Assembly: GCA_010093485.1 (NCBI GenBank)
Contig: MU001492.1
Span: forward strand, 2,899,334 to 2,963,333
From: Karstenula rhodostoma CBS 690.94
Taxonomy: Eukaryota; Ascomycota; Dothideomycetes; Pleosporales; Didymosphaeriaceae
Direction of reading: 5' to 3'
DNA length: 64,000 bases
Every line of letters starts with the position of its first letter. Position 1 is the stretch's first letter. Below the pieces are notes generated by a model. The model ran no database searches. It was not told the DNA's origin and saw nothing but the letters and a program-made list of their open reading frames with translations. Both the position numbers and the translations under genes were made by a program. Below, piece after piece: positions 12,011 through 23,123 of the stretch.

Positions 12011-12459
12011 TTTTGATAGAAGGGAAGAAAAGAAGAAAAGCTGTTAATCAATGAGATATACATTCCTGAATAAGATAATCTATGGGCCGTGACAAGGTCT
12101 TGTTATCGAGTGTGAGGCAAACTTTAAAAAAATGGTGGGACGTGTGCAATATGCAACTGAGAACGATGACGAGTTGGTACAGGCTGGATATAGTGAGCAT
12201 AAGGCTGAGCTTCCCTGTGGTATTTTGATCAACCTCAAATCTGATGGTCAGCAACGGGCTATACCACAATGACCCCCCAACTCGCTTCCTACGTTGCGCT
12301 CAACGTGCATCTTTTCCCCTAATTATCTTGCGGAACGACTTTCTAGAACACTTCAGCATTATGCAAGGCAGAAGCGCAAGCTCTGAGGTTGGAAAGTGTA
12401 CCAGAGGTCTGCGGACGTCTAACTTCAAGAAAACGATGATTGGACATGGAATGCTTGTA
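12011..12459. other. convergent 3' intergenic region
   Basis: Lies between the 3' ends of the polygalacturonase (+) and the zinc finger gene (-). Contains AT-rich runs suited to polyadenylation. No gene seen. Confidence 0.45.
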
Positions 12460-13146
12460 TTATTGTCTATCACGAGATTGTGAACCTCCACCTCCACCGC
12501 CATGTTGAGTGCGGACGTGCCTTTGGTAGTTGTCTCTTCTTGCGAAACCCTTTCCGCGCTCGGCAGAGAACTTGCAGCCCGGCTGTAGGCAATAGAATGA
12601 CATTGGGATGGGAACAGTCTCAGGATGCTTTGATTTTTGATGGCGACGAAGATCCCTACTGAACTGGAATGCTTGTTCGCATTGGCCCCAGGTGCACTTG
12701 GATGGTTTGCTGTGTTTGTTAGAGTGTTTGCTACAGAGATGAATGAGCGCATAACTAGGTCTTGCAGCAGGACTACTTACTTTAAAAGGTGGCGTTTCGA
12801 GAACACTTCACCGCAGACTTCGCACTTCCAAGAATTTCTGGTGGCTGCAGTGTTGGAGGAGAGCTCGGATGAGTGATGTGGGATTCCATTATTGTTTTCG
12901 TCGGGTCGTAAGGGTTGTGCAGCGATACTCTCTTCTTCTTCAGGGGGTTGGGAATCAAGTGGTACAATATCTCCTCGCTCTTCACTTTCCTGGCCAGCAG
13001 GGTAGTAAGAACTTGATGATTGGCTCCAGACATTTTCAGGTAGAGGGCCTCCATTGCCCAGATGAACCCACGAAGGCTCGACAAACTCAAAAGTTTCGGA
13101 GTGATGATGAAAATATTGGGGCTTGGGCGGACCTGAGGGGTTCTGA
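12460..13146 (-). CDS. C2H2 zinc finger protein, three fingers (5' exon not found)
   Basis: Read on the minus strand. An exon from about 13146 down to 12781 is joined over a 50 bp intron (12731-12780, GTAAGT...TAG) to 12730-12460, ending in TAA. The joined frame gives three fingers: CEVC-x12-H-x3-H (KCEVCGEVFSKRHLLNKHSNKH; the intron falls inside this finger), C-x4-C-x12-H-x4-H (CTWGQC...RRHQKSKH), and a longer fungal-type C-x4-C-x18-H-x4-H (YCLQPGC...QRHVRTQH). A Ser/Pro/Glu-rich segment precedes them. Such proteins are usually DNA-binding regulators in the nucleus. The frame has an in-frame stop above 13150 and no ATG before the third finger, so at least one upstream exon is missing from this model. 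A TAG acceptor at 13147-13149 is the likely border. The true start is unresolved. Confidence 0.72.
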
Positions 13147-14238
13147 CTAGAAATCGATGCCCACTACTTGAACGGGTAGGAGAGGGTTCAGCCCTGCTGA
13201 GGAAAGCACAAGAGATAACAAGGAGAGAACCAAATCTGCCCCAACGCGAAGTCGCAAGAAAGAAGTGAGTAAAGACGCCGAATGGAGATTTAAATGAGTG
13301 GATGCCGGTTCCACCTCCAGAGGCGGCCGTGAGGAAAGAGAACAGTTGGCGCGGGTGGGCGACCTTTTTAGCATGTTTCAAGCCAGGATCCGTACACGAA
13401 GATAGTAAGCATAGTGGCGCCCCAAATTGCTCCGACTGTCTGGTCCCGATAATTTTGAATTGCTGGATGCATGACCGAGCCAATCACGCATTCATTTTGT
13501 TGCTTGTGGTTACACATACAAGCTCGGCTGCCTGCCAAGTATTGGTAGGCCTCAAATACTCCCCAAAAGACCAATCACAAAGTGTCGGTAGGTTTCCGTA
13601 CCCCTCACTTCAACAAAGTGCAGAATTTTTACGATGCAATGTCGCATGCCTGTATCGGACCCAAACCAACTGGTCCAGATCGAAGTGTGGGTGAAACATA
13701 GGGATGTGAACGTATTGCGGTAACACCTCACTATGAACATATGCATACGAAGCTATGCATACCAAGCGATAGATTTTCAGATAAGAGGTTACAATCACAA
13801 CTCGAGGTGTCAGCATCATGTCGTGCCTTAAAGGAGCACTGAGACAATTTTTGACGTCAGAACCATGCGGCGTACGACCGTACACACCAAAGTCTCGTCG
13901 TCTAAGAAGCCCAAGACGTGATTCACTCCAAATACAAGTGTCCTCTTTCCAGATCAACGGTCTTTGGTCATGGATACACATGCAAGGAACTTGGCCAGAT
14001 CAATCGATGACCACATAATACAAACTATACATTTGAACAGGCTGTGTATGCCCATACATTGCCAAAGGATCCCAACAGCCTGAAGCACACGGTCGGGTTG
14101 CTCCCTTGAAAGATGATCCATTCCTCGGATACGATGCGCGGTGAGTTTAAAAGTCAGATGATTCCCCACCTTGCTCAAGACAAGATATCAGAAACAAGCG
14201 CAGTTCTTAAGCTGAAAAGACAACGCAAAAGTTTTACC
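13147..14238. other. intergenic / unresolved 5' end of the zinc finger gene
   Basis: Should hold the first exon(s) and promoter of the minus-strand zinc finger gene and the promoter of the exonuclease gene. I could not choose a convincing first exon. A frame at 12782-13483 (-) overlaps the zinc finger exon in another frame and is a shadow. Confidence 0.4.
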
Positions 14239-14976
14239 ATGTCCAACCTTCCCGATCTTATCGATACACAGGCAAATGTAGGCGCTCTCGCCGACTCCCT
14301 CCTCGACTTACCGACCCAACCACCATCGCTTTACATCGATATCGAAGGAGTCAATCTCTCTCGCCATGGATCGGTTTCGATCCTGCAAATCTACGTTCAA
14401 CCTGCCGATAGGACGTACCTGGTCGACATCTACACACTCAAAGGTGCGGCCTTCACTACTCAAGGCACCCGCGGACAATCCTTGAAGAACATCTTTGAAT
14501 CGGACGCTATCCCGAAAGCGTTCTTCGACATCCGAAACGATTCAGATGCCCTATACAGCCACTTCAGCATCAACGTTGCCGGCATCGTAGACATCCAGCT
14601 CATGGAGCTCGCCACACGTACGGGGTCCAAGAAGTGCATCAACGGCCTAGCGAGGTGCATGGAACGCGGCGACGCCTCCATGTCCTACCCCGAGAAGCGA
14701 CAGTGGGCCGAGAACAAGGAAGCTGGGAGGAAGCTCTTCGCCCCCGAGCGAGGAGGTAGCTACGAGGTGTTCAATGTGCGTCCCATGCCGGAGACCATCA
14801 AGCAGTACTGTATGCAGGATGTCAAATTTCTGCCGCGGCTCTGGCAGCGTTACAACTCGAGGTTGACACCCGTGTGGCGGGAGAAGGTCGAGGTGGAGAC
14901 AAGGGCGCGGATCAGGCTTTCGCAGAGTGCTACTTTTAACGGGAAGGGACGCCACATGGCGTTGGGGCCGTGGTGA
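14239..14976 (+). CDS. DEDDy 3'-5' exonuclease domain protein
   Basis: Single exon, 245 residues. The fold is the RNase D/WRN-like exonuclease: exo I motif with D34 and E36 (SLYIDIEGVNLS), exo II in 'KAFFDIRNDSDALYSHF', and exo III in 'IKQYCMQDVKFLPRLW', where Tyr four positions before Asp marks the DEDDy type. The frame is open 42 codons further upstream, but the ATG at 14239 (TTACC before it) is the best start and matches the domain edge. No helicase, HRDC or targeting part is visible, so this is a stand-alone nuclease. Such proteins trim RNA or DNA 3' ends with two metal ions, and the substrate here is unknown. GC content of the 3' half is higher than in the flanking DNA. Confidence 0.85.
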   Translation: MSNLPDLIDTQANVGALADSLLDLPTQPPSLYIDIEGVNLSRHGSVSILQIYVQPADRTYLVDIYTLKGAAFTTQGTRGQSLKNIFESDAIPKAFFDIRNDSDALYSHFSINVAGIVDIQLMELATRTGSKKCINGLARCMERGDASMSYPEKRQWAENKEAGRKLFAPERGGSYEVFNVRPMPETIKQYCMQDVKFLPRLWQRYNSRLTPVWREKVEVETRARIRLSQSATFNGKGRHMALGPW

Positions 14977-16073
14977 GCGCTGGGTTCTGCAGTCAGTCTG
15001 CTTGGGTTATGGACGGTTGACTGTATTGTCTCAAATTGAAGCAAATCTGGTTATTTCGGTATGTTCTACAGCAGATAGCTTCTAAGCAGCGTAACTCCTT
15101 TGCATCACCCTCCTACAACCAACTCCATACGCTCTCTCCCACATCCCAATCGACATACGGAATGATATATCGCATCAACACCGTGCGCACCGAGAAACAT
15201 CTTCGTAGGGCACCCTAAAGCCACCACCACAACAGAGAATGCCCACACAGCCACCCAACCCGCCTCCAGCCACAACACCCACACCCACACAACCCCGCGC
15301 CCCAATACCCGCGCCTCAACCCACCCGGACAGCCCCCAACAACGTGCAGAGCCATCCAAAGCGATAGCGAGAACGATCCCGCACCCAAGAACCCTCAAGA
15401 CACCCACCCGTCCACGCAACAATCATCCCAGCAATGTCCACCTACCATGCCACTATACCGCGATCCCTCGCACACGTCCCACTCCTATATAAACCGCCAA
15501 TACAATTCAGCTGACTGTGCAACATGGAGTTACCCGCCCCACAAAGAGCCACCATCCAAACCCAACCCAACTCTGGATGGAAATGGAACGCTGCCTTGCT
15601 TTACTGTACAGTACAGGTCATCCATCCATCTAGGCCGACATGCCTAACCCCAACCCCGACTCCCTCCACCCCCGCGCAACAGATAAGTTGATGCAAAGTC
15701 TACAATCTACCTGCAAACAGCTTAATAACTAAGTATCTGTAACCAAGCCCAAACCGAGAATAACCCTAGCGGTTCCCATGTACATACGTTTGTGAGATCG
15801 CGTTTTCATGTTAGTGAATTCCTACACGATGGAGAGCGCTCCGGGTTTGCGGGTTATTGACCTTTTTTTTTTTTTTTTTTTTTTGGATGTTTTAGTGCTC
15901 CGAAGGAAGGCGGCGACGGTGGGGGCGAAAGAAAGTCGTCCACCGCCACCCATGTTTCGCCTATACCATACCAACGTCGTGCTGTATACCACTACAGCAA
16001 GATAGATGCTACATGCGTGCGACCGCGGCTATGGCAGGCGTGTTACACAAGATTCCCCCGTTCAGACGCTGCC
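14977..16073. other. intergenic, CA-rich and homopolymer-containing
   Basis: About 15100-15450 is strongly C/A-rich on the plus strand (ACCC and CCAC runs). A TATATAAA-like box near 15486 has no gene I can attach to it. No coding region supported. Confidence 0.45.
15863..15884 (+). repeat. 22-nt poly(T) tract
   Basis: Uninterrupted run of 22 T, with no target duplication visible around it. Length is prone to sequencing and replication slippage. Confidence 0.85.
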
Positions 16074-16282
16074 TACTGTGGTTGCAGCCATAAGTCAACG
16101 CAGTGGGTACTCCAGAGCAAGGATATATAATATACGATTAGAAAAAAACTTACTAAAAGAAGAGGCTTAGCTCTTTTAAGTATAGCTAGACTTCCCTAAG
16201 GAGGTATTGAATCTAGCGAGGTAGCCTTCGCGTTTAGGCTAAGAAGGCCCCACTGCGTTGACTTATGGCTGCAACCACAGTA
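16074..16282. mobile_element. 209 bp MITE with 34 bp TIRs next to the F-box gene
   Basis: The 34 bp at 16074-16107, beginning TACTGTGGTTGCAGCCATAA, recur as an exact reverse complement at 16249-16282. The outer two bases are TA at both ends, suggesting a TA target duplication. The interior is AT-rich and non-coding. The repeat differs in sequence from that of the 166 bp element, so it is a second family. Its right end lies 141 bases before the F-box start codon and contains an ATG that is in frame with that gene. Confidence 0.88.
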
Positions 16283-16423
16283 TGCGAGTCGAGTCCGTTT
16301 CAGCCCCCACCCCCGCCGCACGCACTGCGCCCTCAAGTCGCAGCAAACTGCGCGCATAAGAAACAAACCCAATTCGCACCTCACCTCACCTCACCACAGC
16401 ATACATACATACCGACCGCCAAC

Positions 16424-18268
16424 ATGACCAGCCCCCCGCGCCTCTCCACCCTCCCCGGCGAGCTCCTCCTCGAGATCCTCACCCACCTCACCCCGCGCGC
16501 CCGCACGCAACCACCCGCAACCCCCGACGAGCGCAAGACACACAACGCGTACCGGCTCAACATCTCGCTGCGCAACGTGCGAGCCGTGTGCCGGACGCTC
16601 GCGGCCGTCGCGACGCCGCTGCTCACTGCGCACTACAGCGACGGCGATTTCTACCACGTGCGGCGGAATGCGCGGGAAATGGGGAACTGGGCGCTGGTGA
16701 GGAGCGTGGTTATGGATGGTGCGTTGTATGATTGGGGGTGGTACAAGCATGGGCGGGAGACGTTTCATGGGTATTTGAGGTTGAGGGATGTGGAGGGGGT
16801 GCTTGGGCTGGCTGGGGTGTGGGGTGGAGATGGAGATGGAGATGGAGATGGAGATGGAGATGGAGATGGAGATGGAGATGGAGATGGAGACGGGGAGGAA
16901 GAGGAAGAAGAACGGATTAGCCCCCTTGATCAAGAGGCGTGGAAGCAGCGGCTGCAGGACGAAGAAGGGGTTGACAGCTTGGACATGGCGCAGAGCAATT
17001 ACGAGCGCGCGGCCGTCCTGTGCCTGTGCCCTAATGTCGAGGAGGTACTGTTTGGCTCGAACGACAACGACAGCTGGAGGGAGCACTCGGAAGATGAGGA
17101 CGCCGTGGCGATCAGCCCGATTGTGAGCGCGGGGAAGGGCGAGGCGTTTGGGCTGGCCCATCGTTTCGAACACCTGCGGTATCTGTCCGTCGATGTGCAG
17201 TTCGTGCGGATTGGGTATGTCGTTCCCGTCATGCGGCTGCCGTCTCTCGAGCACCTGGTCCTGGAATGGCGCAACTGGGCGTCGATGGGTTTTCAAGGGG
17301 AACAAGTCGCTTCGGCACTGGAGTTTTGGGGTTGTCCGTCTCGCTCATCCAACGTACAGATACTGGAGCTGCGCAACGTTCAAGCTCCTTCGTCTATTGT
17401 CAGGAAACTGGTTGGGTCATGCAAGGCGCTGAGATCCATCTCCGTGGACTGCACTGTGAGCATCTCGCAGGAACAGCGGACATGGTACATGTATGTGTTC
17501 GACGAGTTGAAAGGACATGTTTGTACGTTGGAAGAGCTCGTAGTCACGTCCGCTTTCACGGACCAGCTTGAAGGCCCTGCTGTGTGCACAGAGACCGACT
17601 TGCAGCAGTTCGAGAAGCTCAGTCACCTCCGCATCCCGTTCCGAATCATCACGGGCTACGGTTCCAAGAACAGGGACGCTTCAGAACCCGCACTGCCAGA
17701 TTTGGGTATGCTATTCCCGCCGTCAATGCGAAAGGTCGAACTCGACATCTTTGGTCCCACGCCTTACGACGAGACAACACGCGCTTTTCAGAGTCTGCTA
17801 CGGCAGAGAACAGAGCTGCCGCATGTTGAAAGCGTACACGTCACCAGTCACACGTTCTATACGAAAGAGTATGGCATGCCTGAGCAGACGTACCGCCTCC
17901 CCTTGGATCTTCACGCCGTGTTTACCTTGTCGCGCAGCGAGACCAAAATCCATTTCGACTACACGCTTCTACACGAGGGACTTGGTAACACGGACTACAT
18001 CGAATGGGCGCGCACAAAGATGCTGAGGCTGCCGCATGGCGAAGAGCTGATCAAACGCGCGACGTGCGGGGAGGAGCGAAGATGGAACGAGTTGCTAAGC
18101 CGCCCGGTAGGCACGCCGCTGCCGTTCGGACGTCTCAAGAAGGTCGGTCATGAAGACGCGCGGAACAGAGGGTGGTTGCGAGACGAGCTATCCGTGGAGG
18201 AGCTTGCGGAGAAGGTGAAGGAGTACGAGCCCAGGTCGCCCTACACGAGTATCAAGTACAACTTGTAA
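16424..18268 (+). CDS. F-box protein with Gly-Asp repeat
   Basis: Single exon, 614 residues. An F-box-like motif opens the protein (LSTLPGELLLEILTHLTPRA, then LRNVRAVCRTLAAVATPLL). It is followed by a Gly-Asp dipeptide repeat, an acidic stretch (GEEEEEE) and a long C-terminal region with leucine-rich-like strands. F-box proteins act as substrate receptors of SCF ubiquitin ligases by binding Skp1, and the target here is unknown. I chose the ATG at 16424 (CCAAC before it, F-box directly after). An in-frame ATG at 16265 would add 53 low-complexity residues but lies inside the MITE end repeat, so it is either 5' leader or a recent N-terminal extension. Confidence 0.8.
   Translation: MTSPPRLSTLPGELLLEILTHLTPRARTQPPATPDERKTHNAYRLNISLRNVRAVCRTLAAVATPLLTAHYSDGDFYHVRRNAREMGNWALVRSVVMDGALYDWGWYKHGRETFHGYLRLRDVEGVLGLAGVWGGDGDGDGDGDGDGDGDGDGDGDGEEEEEERISPLDQEAWKQRLQDEEGVDSLDMAQSNYERAAVLCLCPNVEEVLFGSNDNDSWREHSEDEDAVAISPIVSAGKGEAFGLAHRFEHLRYLSVDVQFVRIGYVVPVMRLPSLEHLVLEWRNWASMGFQGEQVASALEFWGCPSRSSNVQILELRNVQAPSSIVRKLVGSCKALRSISVDCTVSISQEQRTWYMYVFDELKGHVCTLEELVVTSAFTDQLEGPAVCTETDLQQFEKLSHLRIPFRIITGYGSKNRDASEPALPDLGMLFPPSMRKVELDIFGPTPYDETTRAFQSLLRQRTELPHVESVHVTSHTFYTKEYGMPEQTYRLPLDLHAVFTLSRSETKIHFDYTLLHEGLGNTDYIEWARTKMLRLPHGEELIKRATCGEERRWNELLSRPVGTPLPFGRLKKVGHEDARNRGWLRDELSVEELAEKVKEYEPRSPYTSIKYNL
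16825..16890 (+). repeat. hexanucleotide microsatellite, 11 x TGGAGA
   Basis: Eleven perfect 6 bp units inside the F-box coding sequence, encoding alternating Gly-Asp. Unit gain or loss keeps the frame, so protein length probably varies between strains. Confidence 0.9.
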
Positions 18269-19154
18269 CGGGCGTGGCGCATGTGGTTGGGTTATTTCTG
18301 CCATCTGAAGCAATACCGCCACGCAGCACAATCTTAGTCAAAGGTTGCTCTTCCAGCCGATGTTGGGCGTGCTGAGGTAGCTCAGCTCCCCAGCTTCTCC
18401 AGGTTGCGGGCCTGCACTGACAGCGTCGCGTGCCGTATATCCCGATGCATTGTTGTCGTGTGCGGACGTGAGTGAAGTGAGTCAAGGCTGGCGTGTCGAC
18501 TCCTCACTTGAACGTGTATGTCGGCAGACAGCAGAGGACACGGTACCGACCCCTGTCTCCCGAAAGGCGTGCAGGTGGTCAGCGGCGCGTACACCATGGG
18601 CGGTGCGAGAGGCGCGATGGCCAGCGTCGTCGGACTGCGTGGGCCGCGCTGTGGTCGGCCCCCATGTCGCAATTGGCGCGAACGAGGGCTATTCCGGGCA
18701 CCTGCCGAAAGAAAGAATATTGGCCATGTCGTTGCCGGTGATCCGTGGTCTCTATCGCGACTGTGCCGCGCTGGAGCATTCAACAAACGTCTGGATGCAG
18801 CGCCAGGGGCCGGGCTGCATCCTGCAACGCCCATCCGTGCCGCCGTGGTGCCCTTGGTGCCGTCCCAGAGCTGTGGTGCCGACACTGGCCGACGCGCGAG
18901 GGTGGGACGGTGGTGTGGGCGGGTGGGCGGTGGGCGTTCCTGAGACGGCCAGTTCAAGAGACGACAAGCGTGAGACGGAGCCAAGCAACAAGGCTTCAAT
19001 GGTAGCGGCTGGGCGCGCTGCTGGGCCGCTGGCGACATGGCGCTGGCCATCCTACGCTGTAAGCGATATCAGCGAGCAAGCGATGGATGAGGATGAGGAT
19101 GAGGGCTCCCAGCCGCACCTGCCGCCTTCAGGCCGTGTGCGCGAGAGTGCTGAC

Positions 19155-19222
19155 GGTGAAAGAGAGGCTGCGGTGAAAGAGAGGCTGCGGTGAAAGAGAG
19201 GCTGCGGTGAAAGAGAGGCTGC
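19155..19222 (+). repeat. 17 bp tandem repeat, 4 copies
   Basis: Four perfect copies of GGTGAAAGAGAGGCTGC, followed by a diverged fifth. The period is not a multiple of three, which argues against a coding role. Confidence 0.88.
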
Positions 19223-19638
19223 GGTGAACGAGACGGGGCTGCGATTGCGTGCTGGAGCAGAGAAGAAGAAAAGTCGATGGTGGATGCTCGGTGGCAGCTA
19301 GTCCGCGGCGTACCCCGATGTAACGGTGCATCTGCTGGAGAGAGGCACTGCGCTGGAGCGTCGTCCAACCCGTCCAACACCTCTGGCGGTCTGCAACTCT
19401 GTCAGTGCCTCCTCCACAGGCGGGCGGAACGACCGAGGAAGGCTCCGCCAAGCATTCACCTAACGCACCGCGCGAATCGCGCTATCGCACGACTCTCCCA
19501 GCACTCTAGCAAATCACCGCCCCTGCCCAATGGGAACCAGGAAACAAAGGCAATCAGTGGCGACGCCCACCTCCACCGTCGCGGGAGCTCGTATCAGTAT
19601 CGGTTGCACATGGCAGGCCCCGCGCGTGGCAAGACAAA

Positions 19639-19678
19639 GGCACACCAAGGCACACCAAGGCACACCAAGGCACACCAA
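19639..19678 (+). repeat. 10 bp tandem repeat, 4 copies
   Basis: Four perfect copies of GGCACACCAA about 380 bases before the PTR2 start codon. Confidence 0.88.
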
Positions 19679-20056
19679 GCCAATGGCGAAGGCGCCGAAG
19701 CATCCCTCGGTGCTGACGCCAACCACCATCGAGTGAGGATCGAGCGAGGATCAATTAAGGATGCGATAATGGCCAATACAACATGGTATCAACCTTCTAG
19801 GTGGCGTTTGTGCCCTTCTATGCTCCTTCCCCATCCGCCCTAGCGCGCCGCGCCCATTGGATCTTGTGCTCAGGCCCTTCCTTCCCCTTTGGGCAGTCGT
19901 CGACCGGCCGTCGTGCGTCTCGCCCAGATACTGCATATTGCTTCCCCTCAAATGCTGCCACGCGCCCTCGACAACTTCCTCTCGTCAACCTCACTCGCTC
20001 TGAGCGTCTCCCGCAGGTCTTCCATCCACTACCTGCCGTGACAAGTTGCGCCCACA

Positions 20057-22112
20057 ATGGCACCTGTCGCCGAAGACTCCGTCATCGTACGTCTACTCTC
20101 TCCTCTCTACCCTCACACGCCCGCCGCACGTGCTCACCATTTCCACAGCAGGCGACCGCCCTGGATCGCTCCTTCATCGATGGCTCGGGCGACCCGCAGC
20201 GCAAGAACCCAGAGGCTCATGTGACCGGCCCGCCAGCCTACCTTCTCTCAGAGGGCAAGGCCACTCTCCAGGAGAGCTATCTCGACAGCGACCGTGATGA
20301 CTTCCCTACCGAGGAGCAGATGCGCACCCTGCGCCGTGTGCCCCAGAAGATCCCGTTGAAGATCTTCACCATCGCCTTCGTGGAGCTTTGCGAGCGCATG
20401 TCCTACTACGGTACCGTCGTCGTCTACTCCAACTTCATCAACAAGGGCCGCTTCGACAAGGATGGCAACCCCACCGCCACGTCCACCGGTGCTGCCATCA
20501 ACCCTAGCAGCGATGACGCTCAGCCCGGTGCCCTCGGCTTGGGCAAGCAAGTCGCCTTCTCTCTGACCACCTTCAACGGCTTCTGGGTCTACGTCGTGCC
20601 TCTCTTCGGTGCCTGGATTGCCGACAAGTACCTCGGTCGTTACAAGACCATCTTCTACTCTGTCCTCATTGCTGAAATCGGTCACACCGTCCTCGTCGTC
20701 TCTGCTGCACCCTCGGTCCTCGCAAAGCCCCACACTTCGCTCGGTGTCTTCATCGTCGGTCTGCTCATCACTGGTTTCGGAACGGGTACTTTCAAGCCCA
20801 ACATTTCCCCCCTCATCATGGAACAGATGCCCGATGACCCTATGCGCGTCGAGGAGCAGAAGGGCGAGCTCGTCATTGTTGACCCCGCCGTCACTGCCAC
20901 CCGCATCTACAACTGGTTCTACTGGTTCATCAACTGGGGTGCCCTGGCTGGTCAGCTCGGCATGGTCTTCGCTGAACGCTACGTCGGTTTCTACGTTGCT
21001 TTCTTGATCCCCCTCATCTTCTTCCTGCTCAGCGTTCCCATCTTGGTCTTCTGCAAGAAGTGGTACAAGCTCACGCCCCCGAGTGGCAGTGTGCTTGGCC
21101 CCGCTGTAAAGCTTCTGTTAAAGGCTCTCGGACACGGCTTCTCCGCGAACCCTGTCAAGACACTCAAGAACTGGAAGACGGGTGAGGGCTGGGACAGGCT
21201 CAAGCCCTCCACTCTCGGCGCAAACAAGCCTGACTGGTACAACTTTGATGACGCCTGGGTTGACGAGGTCCGCCGCGGTTGGGGCGCTTGCGGTGTCTTC
21301 ATGTGGGTGCCCATCTACTGGCTCGCCTACCGCCAGATTGACAACAACTTGACGGCTTTGTGCGCCACCATGGCTCTGCACGGAACCCCCAACGATCTCC
21401 TCCAGAACATGGATCCCATCACACTCATTGTTCTCGTCCCCAGTAAGTTGTACTGCACCTACAGAATCCACCAGTCGCTAACCTGCATGCAGTCTTCGAT
21501 CTGTTCATCTACCCCTTCCTGCGCAAGCACAAGATCAACTTCACTCCCATCAAGAAGATCACTGCTGGTTTCATCATCGGTTCAGCGGCCATGCTGTGGG
21601 CGACCGTCCTCCAGTACTACGTGTACAAGACCTCTGGCTTTTACGAGACCGGCGACCCAGACTACAAGTCGCCCATCAACGTCTGGGCTGTGACTGGTGT
21701 CTATGTCCTCGTCGCCATTTCCGAGATTTTCGCCTCCGTCACCACCCTTGAGTACGCCTACACCAAGGCCCCCAAGAACATGAAGTCTCTCGTCATGGGT
21801 GTCCAGTGCTTCACCAGCGCTTTCTCCGCCGCGCTCGCCCAGGCCTGGACCCCGCTGACCAACGACCCTCACCTCGTCTGGAACTACGGCTCCGTCACCA
21901 TCCTCTGCTTCGTCACCGGCATCCTGTTCCACCTCGCGTACTACAAGACTGACCAGGCCAACGACGAGCTGGACCTCTTGCCCACTGGGCATTTTGGCAC
22001 CCCGGCGCAGGCCGAGGACGTCGAGCGCCGCTTGAGCGCTGCCGCCGATAGGCGCGCCAGCGTCATCGACGAGAAGAAGATCTCGACCGAGCCCGTCCCC
22101 GAGAAGATCTAG
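20057..22112 (+). CDS. PTR2-type proton-coupled oligopeptide transporter
   Basis: Three exons: 20057-20086, 20149-21442, 21493-22112 (647 residues). Exon 1 is only 30 bases (MAPVAEDSVI) and starts at an ATG with CCACA before it. The joined protein is a POT/PTR family transporter with about 12 membrane helices. It shows the family signature 'FVELCERMSYYGT' in helix 1, 'GTGTFKPNISPLIMEQ', and 'YNWFYWFINWGAL', the classic PTR2 motif 2. Yeast and mould PTR2 proteins take up di- and tripeptides with protons at the plasma membrane. The charged C-terminal tail (from about residue 600) is probably cytosolic. The frame is open upstream to 19801 through the intron, but that version lacks a proper start and is not used. 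Confidence 0.92.
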
Positions 22113-22754
22113 ATGAGAAAAGATACCCTACGATACATGGATGATGGCATGGCGTGGATGGCCGTACGCTGCTGCGCACTACGCCGTCGCGTCGGATTAC
22201 GTTGTACAGTGTCGCGCTGTGGAGGGGGCGTGCATTGCCTTTGCTGTATACTTTAGCTTAGCTCGATAATTAATTACCCTCACTATTCACCCAAATACCA
22301 CTTGGCTCGCTCTCTAAAAAGAAATCGGAATCTGTTATGTATTCCATTCCAAGCGACTCGCTTGTCTCGTGGACTCTCTCCCCTTGCGTAACCCCGCCTT
22401 GCGCATCCCTTGCTTGCTTGTTGCTGTATCCCCGCCCCCGTTCCAATACACGAAACCCATCGCATTGCGTCCGGAACATTGAGGCATGGATGTAGGTGCG
22501 ATTTGGCTTCGCAGCCACCGAGCCATGGCGGGCTTGGGACCCAGACCTTGGTGCGCCTTTGCCTTTCCCCGCGCCTGCGCCTGCGCCGACCGCGCGCGTA
22601 CTCGTCCCTGCGCTAGCCGCCCGCCCATCGGCCTCAGATCTGGGCTCAACCTTCTTGCCCTGCCACTGCCGCCACGCCCGCACGCACGCACACTCCACGA
22701 GTTCGCGCGCGGAAAGTCCGGGATGGGCTGGGCTGGGGGTAAGTGGGTAGGCTA

Positions 22755-22796
22755 TTCCTTTTTCCTTTTTCCTTTTTCCTTTTCCCCGCCGTGCCG

Positions 22797-22827
<31 letters not shown>
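22755..22827 (+). repeat. CCTTTTT and GTGC microsatellites
   Basis: Repeats of CCTTTTT-like units at 22755-22787 are followed by about eight GTGC units at 22796-22827. Confidence 0.85.
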
Positions 22828-22932
22828 TTGGTAGGTGCTGGTCGCGGGAGAAAGAAACTACCATACCCCACCGCACCTCCACTCCACTCCCACCGTACAT
22901 TACATTACTTTACAACCGCACCCGGCACCATC

Positions 22933-22967
22933 GTAGCGTAGCGTAGCGCAGCGTAGCGTAGCGTAGT
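22933..22967 (+). repeat. GTAGC pentanucleotide repeat
   Basis: Seven units of GTAGC-type sequence, one with a T-to-C change. Confidence 0.82.
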
Positions 22968-23123
22968 GGGGGCGGGTGCAGTGTCCTTCCCGACCCCTAT
23001 ATCCAGAACGGACGGACGTGCCCGCAAGCTCGGCCGAGGGCGCGGGTAGCTTGGCTGGATGAGAGACGGAAGATGGGGCGCTGGGGGGGTTGTGGCTGGG
23101 CGGTGTTTGGGTGGGCGGTGAGG

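Larger units (their letters stand above)
18269..20056. other. long intergenic region before PTR2
   Basis: Between the F-box stop and the PTR2 start. Two open frames over 180 codons (18450-19193 and 19277-19843, both +) have Arg/Ala/Pro-rich composition set by high GC, with no recognisable domain and dense overlaps on the other strand, so I do not call them. Two tandem repeats are listed separately. The pyrimidine-rich part before 20056 is typical of a fungal transcription start region. Confidence 0.45.

Noticed and set aside
15105..15422. Val/Trp-rich frame of 105 codons (-)
   Set aside because: Looks membrane-like only because GGTG-type repeats encode Val, Trp and Gly. It opens with TTG and has no ATG at a sensible place.
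16391..17305. 304-codon frame (-) opposite the F-box gene
   Set aside because: Shadow frame; its Ser-Ile repeat is the reverse reading of the Gly-Asp repeat.
18450..19193. Open frame of 247 codons (+)
   Set aside because: Composition follows local GC bias, the other strand has equally long frames, a 17 bp repeat (not a multiple of three) runs through its end, and no domain is visible.
19277..19843. Open frame of 188 codons (+)
   Set aside because: Carries tandem DNA repeats, has no domain, and lies in the leader/promoter region of PTR2.
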